Both the position numbers and the translations under genes were made by a program. This document shows, piece after piece, positions 55,176-64,000 of a DNA stretch of 64,000 nucleotides. This DNA comes from Siphonodentalium dalli (taxonomy: Eukaryota > Mollusca > Scaphopoda > Gadilida > Siphonodentaliidae): contig CP136068.1 in NCBI GenBank assembly GCA_032622095.1, forward strand, positions 49,966,443 to 50,030,442, given 5' to 3'. The notes under the pieces are model-generated. The model was not told the origin of the DNA. It was given only the letters and a program-made list of their open reading frames with translations, and did no database searches. Position 1 is the stretch's first letter; the number at the start of each line of letters is the position of its first letter.

Positions 55176-56634
55176 TGACAAACATGTTCGTATACGCAGC
55201 TTTTAAAGCACAAAATTACAAAAAATTTGACTATTTTCCAGCCCAAGTGACATTATTTGGATGTAATTCATTTTAATATATCGTGATGTGTTGATTACTG
55301 TTGAAATTATGGACATAACTTCAGCAAATATGTGAACATTATCATATTAAGTGTAACTATATCCATGACTTTATATTTTCTTAATCGGTACTCAGGATTC
55401 ATGGGGGTAGGGGGAATATGCTAAGTGTGCATACAAGTGCAATTATTAGTTGAACAGTTGACAAATACCCGATATAAATACACCGGCACAGCAACAGAAA
55501 AAAAACGCTACTCACTGATTTAACCTGAATTATCTTATTCTCGTATGTCCGGAACTCTCGGTATATTCGTAATATAAACACATATAAATAAGTAAGTTCA
55601 CCCTGATATATTGCATCTCAATAATCCTGATGCCGATTATCAGGACATTTAGAGTGTATGTTCAGTGTCACACGACTGATAATTTGATATAATGTAAACT
55701 CCCCTGAGTGATTTTATGCTTGAGTGCAAGCCGCAATACAGTCCAGTCCCCTAGCTACGCTATGTATGACCGCTGCCGGCATGTTTATTTTCTTAATTAT
55801 ATCTAACATGTTTTATTGAAGTGTTTTGTCTTTTTCAATTTATTCTGACTTGATCTTGACAATTTTCAAATGAATATGGACTGTTCAATTTCTCAGAATA
55901 ATGCAGAATGAATTGTTACCAATACAAGTGCCAAATAAATAAATGTGCGATTTCTTCACATTATGTGTATTGACTTCTTTATTTTGAGCAGAGATATTAG
56001 GTGCTGGCAGCGGTAAGTCCTGCGTGTGCTGTAGGCGACTGAACTCTGCATGGAGCTTGGTTTTGAGTGAGAAACAGTTTCATCGCATTTTGGTTATCAC
56101 ATCTTATGAGATCCTGAAATTATCAGGGAGGAACTTACTTTATTTAGGTGATTACACAGCAAGACAGACACACCAAAGTACTGGAATATTACTAGATCAT
56201 GCCATGATACTCTGGCTAACGCCCGTACATATCACATTCCACTAGTTCCAAACCTGGAAACGGGTTGACGTTCTGACCCCTTCTTAATGGAAACTTTATA
56301 ACATTGAACAAACAAGACAGGGAATATGTTTCAGTGTTTATATTTGTTACTCGATAATCTGCTTGAAAGAATGGGGTGGTCCCAGCTCGAACTTGCATAT
56401 CTTTGGTGACTTTAGTAACAAAAAAACAAAAAAAACAAAAAAAAACATTGAATTAATCACCTTGGGAAAAATTCCATGATTGTGAGTGACGAAAAGTAAA
56501 ATCGCCCTCAACGTCCCTTAAATTAATCTCGGTTTTTAGGAGAGTGATTCACAGTGACACACTCAACACTGAAACCTTGAGGGAAGGATTAGCGAGCTCT
56601 ATGTCAGTATCTTGTAACTAACTTGGTGGCAATC
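55176..56634. other. Gene-free stretch
   Basis: No exon that I can support. A donor-like GCGGTAAGTC at 56010 follows an acceptor-like TATTAG at 55995, but only 12 bases lie between. An A-rich run sits at about 56418-56449. Confidence 0.4.
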
Positions 56635-57114
56635 TTAAAGGCCCACTTAATTTTCGAACCACCAGATCACATATATAAAATACATGCCATATTATATACC
56701 ATTTGAAAGAGGAAGCTCCAAAACATTGTATTATCAACTTATCCGGTGTAATAAACTGTGAAGATGTTGTTTTTGTTAAGTTACCGACATGATTTTTTTG
56801 CTTAAGTTTAATCTGTTTTGTAGTGCAAAGTTTATTATTTTCAATGAAGGGTGAATAACTCTATATCTTAAGACAGAGTTATACCCCTTCCATAGAAAAT
56901 ACATTTAATTTTTAATTCTGTTGCATTCTTGGAGCCATATGATTTCAGTTGTTTTCTATTTATCTATGGGCATCTACTGAGACACAGACGTCTCAAATGG
57001 TGATGAATTATAGTATTTTAATCATATTTTATGGCATAGATTTTTAATAAAACCGTATATCAAGGCACCATAAAATAAAATAATCGGTGACTCAAAAATT
57101 AAATGGGCCTTTAA
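56635..57114. mobile_element. TIR element, TTAA-flanked, AGGCCCA family
   Basis: TTAA at 56635-56638 and 57111-57114 flank AGGCCCACTTAATTTT and the complement of AGGCCCATTTAATTTTTGAG. The interior has partly mirrored AT-rich sequence. Length 480 bp, no coding capacity. Confidence 0.8.
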
Positions 57115-57132
57115 CTAAAGTTCCAGTAACCG

Positions 57133-57922
57133 CGTCTCCCCTGTGTTAGTGTTTTGATGGGGTCTCCCCTGTGTTAGTGTTTTGATGGGGTCTCCCCTGT
57201 GTTAGTGTTTTGATGGGGTCTCCCTGTGTGAGTGTTTTGATGGGGTCTCCCATGTATGAGTGTTTTGATGGGGTCTCCCCTGTGTCCCCTGTGTTAGTGT
57301 TTTGATGGGGTCTCCCTGTGTTAGTGTTTTGATGGGGGTCTCCCCTGTGTTAGTGTTTTGATGGGGTCTCCCCTGTGTTAGTGTTTTGATGGGGTCTCCC
57401 CTGTGTTAGTGTTTTGATGGGGTCTCCCCTGTGTTAGTGTTTTGATGGGGTCTCCCCTGTGTTAGTGTTTTGATGGGGTCTCCCCTGTGTTAGTGTTTTG
57501 ATGGGGTCTCCTCTGTGTTAGTGTTTTGATGGGGTCTCCCCTGTGTTAGTGTTTTGATGGGGTCTACCCTGTGTTAGTGTTTTGATGGGGTCTCCACTGT
57601 GTTAGTGTTTTGATGGGGTCTCACCTGTGTTTAGTGTTTTGATGGGATCTCCCCTGTGTTAGTGTTTTGATGGGGTCTCCCCTGTGTTAGTGTTTTGATG
57701 GGGTCTCCCCTGTGTTAGTGTTTTGATGGGGTCTGCCCTGTGTTAGTGTTTGGATGGGGTCTCCCCTGCGTTAGTGTTTTGATGGGGTCTCCCCTGTGTT
57801 AGTGTTTTGATGGGATCTCCCCTGTGTTATTGTTTTGATGGGGTCTCCCCTGTGTGAGTGTTTTGATGGGGTCTCCCCTGCGTGGGTGTTTTGATGGGGT
57901 CTCCCCCGTGTGAGTGTTTTGC
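57133..57922. repeat. 29-bp minisatellite, ~27 units
   Basis: Near-identical units combine GTCTCCCCTGTGTTAGTGTT and TTGATGGGG, with a few 28-bp and one longer unit. Unit identity is high, implying recent expansion or homogenisation. It ends about 160 bp from the BTB exon. There are no unique spacers, so it is not CRISPR-like. Confidence 0.95.
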
Positions 57923-58085
57923 TTATCGCATAATCTTTACTCAATTTTCTATAACATAACATACCATAACAAGAGCAGAGGTTCACGGCATGGTAATCTA
58001 GAATATTACATGCCCGGTGGGTGCATTGTAATAGAGGCACTGTAATGTCTTGATCAATATCCTTGGATATTCACGCACTCCAGTC

Positions 58086-58507
58086 TCAGGAAATAACCAC
58101 CGATTCTGGCGCATCCCGAATGGTCCCTCCCCTCCCCGCGTCTTGGGCTATGGCCTGGAGTAGGCGCAGCTTAGATGTCTGACTGAGAGAGAGGTACGCC
58201 TTACTCCCGAGATCTAGGAAGAAGCTGATGAGAAACTTTTCGGCTGTCTCGAGTAGAGTATCATCTCCGTAAATCTCACCAAGCGAGTACACGGAAAATA
58301 GAAACTCCTGCGACGTCTCATCGAAAAATTCAATACTGTCACAATGCTCGCCGGCTACCTTGCTGTAGATATCACCGTCGTATCTGTACATAGTCTGTGT
58401 CTTCAATCCATTACCCACTAGATTTATCAGACATTTCCTGCACAGCTCCTCGAGTTCATCGAGCTGGTACTCATTAGCCACAGCATAAAGGTTGAGGGCG
58501 TCACCAC
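58086..58507 (-). CDS. 3' exon of a BTB/POZ-BACK-type protein
   Basis: BTB/BACK proteins are usually substrate adaptors for cullin-3 ubiquitin ligases or transcription regulators. On the minus strand an acceptor (TATACTTACCAG) ends at 58508; the exon then reads GDALNLYAVANEYQLDELEE.., ending at the stop at 58086. 139 residues are encoded. LYAVANEYQLDELEELCRKC matches the final helices of a BTB domain ('LL.LA.KYQ...L...C'). The rest, with FFDETSQEFLFSVYSLGEIY and LSLSQTSKLRLLQAI, is compatible with a BACK-like helical region. No Kelch repeats follow. Upstream exons with the BTB core are not in the window as far as I can see, so the gene either extends beyond it or is a fragment. GC content and codon use are more coding-like than the flanks. 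Confidence 0.6.
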
Positions 58508-58539
58508 CTGGTAAGTATACATATTAAGAGATTTATACT

Positions 58540-58583
58540 CATTAGCCACAGCATACAGCTTGAGGGCGTCGCCACCTAGTATA
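58540..58583 (-). pseudogene. Duplicated 5' end and acceptor of the BTB exon
   Basis: A partial copy of the exon start, including an acceptor-like TATACTAG and the GGCGACGCCCTCAAGCTGTA stretch, lies 70 bp upstream on the minus strand. As 70 is not a multiple of 3, splicing to this copy would put the main exon out of frame. It therefore looks like a decoy produced by tandem duplication. Confidence 0.6.
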
Positions 58584-58678
58584 TATATTGAGAGCTTTCA
58601 GTTGAATGCATTTAAATGCACATACGGAATTGCAGTAGGTGAAGTGTAATATAAAACAAAAGTACGGAGAAGAATTAC

Positions 58679-58792
58679 CGGTTTTCTCCAATAACTAGGT
58701 ATCCCGTGTTAAAACCTATGCTATATGTAAAGTTTACTGTTAAAGTACCATCCATTTTATCAACATATATTTGAGCAAATTCTAGTCCAGTT
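58679..58792 (-). CDS. Possible isolated exon
   Basis: On the minus strand an acceptor (CATTTTAATCTGCAG) and a donor (CCG|GTAATT) enclose 114 bases. They are open in one frame, encoding TGLEFAQIYVDKMDGTLTVN and a further ~18 residues ending LVIGENR. The flanking phases (in and out equal) allow a symmetric exon but do not match the BTB exon start directly. The protein has strand-like alternation; family unknown. It could equally be chance. Confidence 0.3.
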
Positions 58793-58799
58793 CTGCAGA

Positions 58800-59869
58800 T
58801 TAAAATGTGTCGAGAAATGCGTGCTATTGCATGTCTATACATGTATACTCTACACGTATATACATGCAATATATGATTTTATATTATACGCCTTGAAAAT
58901 ACTTATTGAAAAACGGGGCCCGATTTCCATTCGGCAGGAAACAACGAATAGCGTACATGGTCATGATATATTCACCGACATTATGGAAATAAAGAGCGTT
59001 TGTTTTAATTATGTACGGAATATTGAAAACAGCTGTTAATTCTCAGCGAGTTTTTTTGTCAAGGTATTTTAAATATGCTAAATATGTCAAATATGTATTC
59101 CAGTACTGACATTTTACGTAGACTCCCGAACAATTAATTATTACTATCGAAATGACCTACGTCTGTCCGTCGTACAATTGAGCCGTTCGTGTGTCCGTCA
59201 CGCATTATGGGTACTTATAATTGATAATTGTAGATAATTGACAATTTAGGATATTGTTACCAATATATTGCTGATGTGCAACATGTATATATGCATGACG
59301 AAAACAAAAAGTTTTGGCCGATACGAGGTAATCATCAATCTTGGGCCGTTTTGAGTTGGGTACATTTATGTGTAACCAACTCCTCCCACAATTTTGAATG
59401 CTGAGAATTGAAACTTTAGGCGATATATATTGGTAATGGACGACAGAAAAATATTTTGTTCACAGAGTTATTCACCTTACTCGGTTATTTACCATTCTAA
59501 TTTTTGAATGAATCTTACCAAAGTGAGATTTTTTTGTTCCGATAAAGCCAACCTCTAAATTAAGAAAACCTTCTATTTTTCGGAGGACGTGCATTTTACG
59601 TTCAAATTTGTCATGTCCTCGACTCTCGCTCACCCTCTTCTCTCCATACCTGTCTGTCTGTCTCTCGCTCGCTCACTCTCTCATCACATCGCTTGCTCAC
59701 TACATTTTCGCTCTATCCCTTCCGTCGCCATATCTCTCCATCCCTTTATAATCCATATTGGCCCCTCACCACCTCTACATGCACATACTTCCCCCTTATC
59801 CCCATTCCTCCCCATCTCCCCTCCCGATGTATATATTCCAGTCTATCTCCATACCTCGTCCTCGATATA
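58800..59869. other. Gene-free stretch
   Basis: No exon or element recognised to about 59600. From there pyrimidine-rich sequence (CTCTCGCTCGCTCACTCTCTC) grades into the satellite. Confidence 0.45.
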
Positions 59870-62265
59870 TCTTCTCGCTCTTTCCCCTATCTCACTATCT
59901 CACTCTCCATATATTCATCTCTCTCTTTTTCCCTATCTCCCGATCAGACCCTCCATATATTCTTCTCCCCTTTTCCCCGATCTCCCAATCTCACCCTCAG
60001 TATATTCTTCTCCCTTTTCCCTATCACCCGATCTCACCCTCTGTATATTCTTCTAACCCCCCCCCCCCATCTCAAAATATCACCCTCCATATATTCACTC
60101 CCTATTTTCGCCTATATCCCGATCTCACCCTCCATATATTCGTCAACCTTTACTCCTATCTCCCGATCATACCCTACATATATTCTTCTCCCTTTTCCCT
60201 ATCTTCCGATCTCACCCTCTGTATATTCTTCTGTTCCCCTATCTCTAGATCTCACCCTCCCTATATATATATTCTTCTTCCTATTTTCGCCTATCTCCCA
60301 ATCTCACCCTCCATATAGTATTCTCCCTTTTCTTCTCTCTATCTCCCGACCTCACCCACCATATAATCTTCTCCCTTTCCCCATATCTCCCGATCTCACC
60401 CTCCATATAGTCTTCTCCCTATTTTCCCATATCTCCTGATCTCACCCTCCATATACTCTTCTCCCTATTTTCCCATATCTCTCGATCTCACATCCATATA
60501 TTATTCTCCATTTTCCCCTATCTCCCGATCTCACCCTCCATATATTATTCTCCCTTTTCTTCTCTCTATCTCCCGATCTCACCCTCCATATATTCTTATC
60601 CCTTTCCCCCTATCTCCCGATTTCGCCCTCCATATATTATTCTCCCTTTTCTTCTCTCTATCTCCAGATCTCACCCTCCATATATTCTTCTCCCTTTCCC
60701 CCTATCTCCCGATCTCACCCTCCGTAGAGTCTTCTCCCTATTTTCCCATATCTCCCGATCTCACCCTCCATATATTCTTCTCCATTTCCCCTATCTCCCG
60801 ATCTCACCCGCCATATATTCGTCTCCCGTTCCCCTATCTCCTGATCTCACCCTCCATATATTCGTCTCCCTTTCCCCTATCTCCCGTCTCATCCTCCATA
60901 TATTATTCCCCCCCCTCATCCATATCTCCCTATCTCACCCTCCATATATTCTTCTCCCTTTCCCCCTATCCCCCGATCTCACCCTCCATATACTATTCTC
61001 CCTTTTCCCCTATCTCCTGATCGTATCCTCCATATATTCTTCCCCTATCTCCCGATCTCACCTCCATATATTATTATGCCACCTCCCTCCTATCTCCCGA
61101 TCTCACCCTCCATATATTATTCTACCTCCTTGCCCCCTATCTCCCGATATCACCTCCATATATTATTCTCCCTCTTTCCCCTATCTCCCGATCTCACCCT
61201 CCATATATTATTCTTCCTCCATATCTCCCTATCTCACCCTCCATATATTATTCTCCCTTTTCCCCTATCTCCTGAACTTACATTTATTCTCTCCCTATTT
61301 TCGCCTATATCCCGATCTCAACCTCCATATATTCGTCTCCCTTTTCCCTATCTTCCGATCATACCCACCATATATTCTTCTCCCTTTTCCCTATCTCCCG
61401 ATCTCACCCTCTGCATATTCTTCTGTTCCCCTATCTCTAGATCTCACCCTCCCTATATATATATTCTTCTTCCTATTTTCGCCTATCTCCCAATCACACC
61501 CTCCATATATTATTCTCCATTTTCTTCTCTCTATCTCCCGACCTCACCCTCCATATAATATTCTCCCTTTCCCCTATCTCACCGTCCATATAGTCTTCTC
61601 CCTATTTTCCCATATCTCCTGATCTCACCCTCCATATATTCTTCTCCCTATTTTCCCATATCTCCCGATCTCACCATCCATATATTTTTCTCCCTTTTCC
61701 CCTATCTCCCGATCTCACCCTCCATATATTATACTCCATTTTCTTCTGTCTATCTCCAGATCTCACCCTCCATATATTCGTCTCCCTCTACCAGCCTATC
61801 TCACGATCTCAACCTCCATGTATTCTTCTCCCTTCTCCAAATATCTCCCGATCTCACCATCCATATATTATTCTCCCTTTCCCCATCCCCCGATCTCACC
61901 CTCCATATATTATTCTCCATTGTCTTCTCTCTATCTCACGATCTCACCCTCCATATATTCTTCTCCCTTTCCCCTATCTCCAGATCTCACCCTCCGTATA
62001 TTATTCTCCCTCTTCCTCCATATCTCCCTATCTCACCCTCCATATATTCTTCTCCCTTTCCCCCTATCTCCCGATCTCACCCTCCATATATTATTCTCCC
62101 TTTTTCCCCTATCTCCATATCTCACCCTCCATATAATCTTCTCCCTCTTTTCCCCTATCTCCCGATCTCACCCTCCATATATTCTTCTCCCTTTCACCCT
62201 ATCTCCTGATCTCGCCCTCCATATATTATTGTCCCTATTCCTCCCTATCTCCCTATCTCACCCTG
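59870..62265. repeat. 43-44-bp pyrimidine-rich satellite, ~55 units
   Basis: Units combine CTCCCGATCTCACCCTCCAT, ATATTCTTCTCCC and a TTTCCCCTAT part, with many length variants. One strand is strongly pyrimidine-rich over 2.4 kb. A larger-scale repetition is visible: the 60060-60330 block recurs at about 61290-61560, including the unusual CCCTATATATATATTCTTCT unit. Long Ser/Pro/Leu frames on the plus strand are by-products of the composition. Confidence 0.95.
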
Positions 62266-63183
62266 CATATTTCGGTCGCCATTTTGGACGAGATGTAAGG
62301 TAATTACTTCGCATCAGCATTCCCAACTAAACTCTAAGCATGGATGGAATTGTTATGACAATAACGCCCACTGATGTGAATAAGAGGGATTTTCGGTGAA
62401 TTTTACAAAATATTTCCGCCATCTTGCATTTGTGGGACTTTTTCTTGGATGAAATATGAGGAAAGTAATTCGCTTCAGTAATCCCTTCAGTAATCCCTAC
62501 TCACAACTGTATGAATGGATGCAGTTGTGACAATAACGCTCGCTGATGTAAAAATCGGCAATTTTCGTTGATTTTTCAATTTCTGGTCGCCATTTTGGCC
62601 ACCATCTTGGATTTGGGTGAATACTCCTTAACTCAAGTATAAGAGAAATCTCAGACCGTTATCTCCTACACATATATGTATGTGTATCTTAACAGTAACA
62701 ACCACTGACTCGAAACAGACATTACGATTCGGCGTTGACATGAATATACCGGCAACGTGATATCGGGCAAACATATCCCACCAGGATATCACTGTGTGCT
62801 TGAATGACTATTATGTCAGTAACATGTATAAAACCATATTTCTTCCACAGCGACAAACGATAGGTGGTGAAATCCCTAAAATTAAGCATATTTTTATATC
62901 TTGGCCGCCATATTGGATTTTGTTGAATGAACAATGAATCGAGTGGATGACAATACATGTACCACCTTTGATATTATATTTACTATAATGGCCCTCAAAA
63001 AGACCGGGTGAATATCAAGCAAAATGGCCGTTAGACAGGGAAACGAAATAAATGAAGACGGGTTAGGTGATATAGAGGTTGTGACCGAAACGTTATAGAG
63101 ATGTCAGGGTTGGTTTTCGGCGAACCATCCAAGTTTTTTGCGAGTGAACAAAATGTGATTAAATTTAATGTAATATTAATTTG
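62266..63183. repeat. ~170-bp diverged repeat with CGCCATTTTGG phrases
   Basis: CGCCATTTTGGACGAGATG (62269), CCGCCATCTTGCATTTG (62417), CGCCATTTTGGCCACCATCT (62589) and GGCCGCCATATTGG (62903) recur. Between them are paired GACAATAACGC(C/T)C phrases at 62356 and 62527. The family is also seen in 11479-12300. No exon seen. Confidence 0.6.
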
Positions 63184-63452
63184 TTAACCCTTTAATGACT
63201 GGAGCTTCCTCGATGTTTGCGTAAACACTGTGCCAATGCATTCTCGTATACATGGGCGCATCGTATACATGTATATAAGAGAATGCCTAACAATATTAAC
63301 CTTTATCTTGTAAGCCAGTGCAATTATCTTATACATGTATATACGAGGCTCCCTATGGGAGAATCGCATATATAAATAAGATAATGCACTGGCACATGCT
63401 CGCTAATCCTGCACCAGCGCTGCTCCCGTCGTGAACCCCATGAGAGGGTTAA
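63184..63452 (-). mobile_element. TTAA-flanked element with two internal hairpins (copy B)
   Basis: TTAA at 63184-63187 and 63449-63452 flank CCCTTTAATG and the complement of CCCTCTCATG. The body is the inverse of 48303-48563: AGCGCTGCTCCC near the right end and two TATATAAG-type quasi-palindromes inside. Length 269 bp. Ends of the CCC..GGG type next to TTAA fit piggyBac best. Confidence 0.75.
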
Positions 63453-63733
63453 TTATCGAGCTTACGCAGCGAAATGGACACCTTGACAACAACCTATATA
63501 AGACGCATTGAATCTGACTTTAAATCTTATATTTTCGTAATTAGGATCATAACCGCACTAAAATATGGCCATTATTGACACCACACCACAGAATTGAAGC
63601 TATGCTTACCAATTGATTGTTAAATTATGTACCAAAGTCCATTTCAGCTATGGTAACTTATGGATGACTGATGTACTTGTATATATTGTGAATAAAGTTA
63701 TCCTGTCATATCCTACTTAATGTTTTATATAAT

Positions 63734-63884
63734 GATTAACTGTCATGTGGACTGTTTTTATGGATACGTAACCGTGAGGTAAGTGGACATAACTTGTGTA
63801 AAACCCGAAGGGTTTTACATACAAGTTATGACCACTTACCTCACGGTTACATCTCCATAAAAATAGTCCACATGACAGTTAATC
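63734..63884. repeat. 151-bp near-perfect palindrome
   Basis: GATTAACTGTCATGTGGACT at 63734 is mirrored at 63884, with arms of about 74 bp meeting at AAACCCGAAGGGTTT. Only a few mismatches and one 2-base indel are visible. No coding. Confidence 0.9.
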
Positions 63885-64000
63885 CTTATATTTATATACA
63901 TTTAGCGAAAAAGCCACTTTTGTAAATGTATTTAAATCGAAAAGTGTATCGTGCGAAAAACAGCCCCAAATACCAAATAGCACCCTTGGCAAAAGTTAAT
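63885..64000. other. Window end, nothing recognised
   Basis: AT-rich sequence running off the window; no feature supported. Confidence 0.4.

Noticed and set aside
55970-56020. Micro-exon between TATTAG and GTAAGT
   Set aside because: Only 12 bases, and no neighbouring exons to join.
57133-57922. CRISPR-like array (29-bp repeats)
   Set aside because: There are no unique spacers; units are contiguous, and the context is eukaryotic.
59589-62303. Long Ser/Pro/Leu-rich open frames as secreted or mucin-like proteins
   Set aside because: They occur in all three plus frames of a pyrimidine-rich satellite and follow unit length changes.
1-64000. tRNA or rRNA genes
   Set aside because: Looked for paired A/B boxes and conserved rRNA stretches by eye and saw none I could support; a covariance-model scan would be decisive.

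Overview
The window looks like a gene-poor, repeat-saturated stretch of a metazoan nuclear genome, most likely a marine mollusc and probably a bivalve. Spliced exons with GT-AG borders, several decayed non-LTR retrotransposons, many small terminal-inverted-repeat (TIR) elements and long minisatellites are visible. There are no operons, rRNAs, tRNAs or CRISPR arrays. The mollusc call rests on a dispersed repeat that starts near GCTCACCTGAGACGAAGTCT, carries a CCGTCCGTC run and repeats a ~140-bp module; I remember that family from bivalve genomes and could not search for it.

Layout. 1-6825: dispersed-repeat copies, two TTAA-flanked TIR elements (1270-1859; 5933-6287), a broken adenain-like protease fragment (3558-3858, minus) and a 27-bp minisatellite (4170-4745). 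6826-16982: a minus-strand LINE reverse transcriptase split by a 9.4-kb nested composite insertion (6981-16409). This holds a large fold-back interrupted by another LINE (7162-11325) and a TIR element (12611-15418) with a third LINE inside it. 16983-23250: coding remnants round a 31-bp array, a hAT-like element with an 8-bp duplication (19254-20176) and more dispersed repeat. 23417-30981: one dispersed-repeat copy containing a 6.1-kb LINE (23781-29914) with an intact ORF1 and a broken ORF2.

31698-42674 holds the best host gene, on the plus strand: three exons with compatible phases could encode a 226-residue protein with an N-terminal hydrophobic anchor and an unrecognised alpha/beta-looking domain. 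Intron 1 carries a decayed 4.7-kb TIR transposon and intron 2 a LINE that lost its RT core. 42675-57922 is mostly TIR elements, tandem arrays and palindromes, including a 180-bp duplication with a CRE and a TATA box per copy (45647-46004) and an element with arrays of alternating palindromes (52207-53971). 58086-58507 (minus) is a 3' exon of a probable BTB/BACK protein. 59870-62265 is a 2.4-kb pyrimidine-rich satellite. The end carries another TTAA element (63184-63452) and a 151-bp near-perfect palindrome (63734-63884).

I see no multi-gene pathway. The signal is a layered history of insertions that can be ordered by nesting, plus one unfamiliar host gene. Boundaries and families come from reading by eye; no database search or alignment was run.
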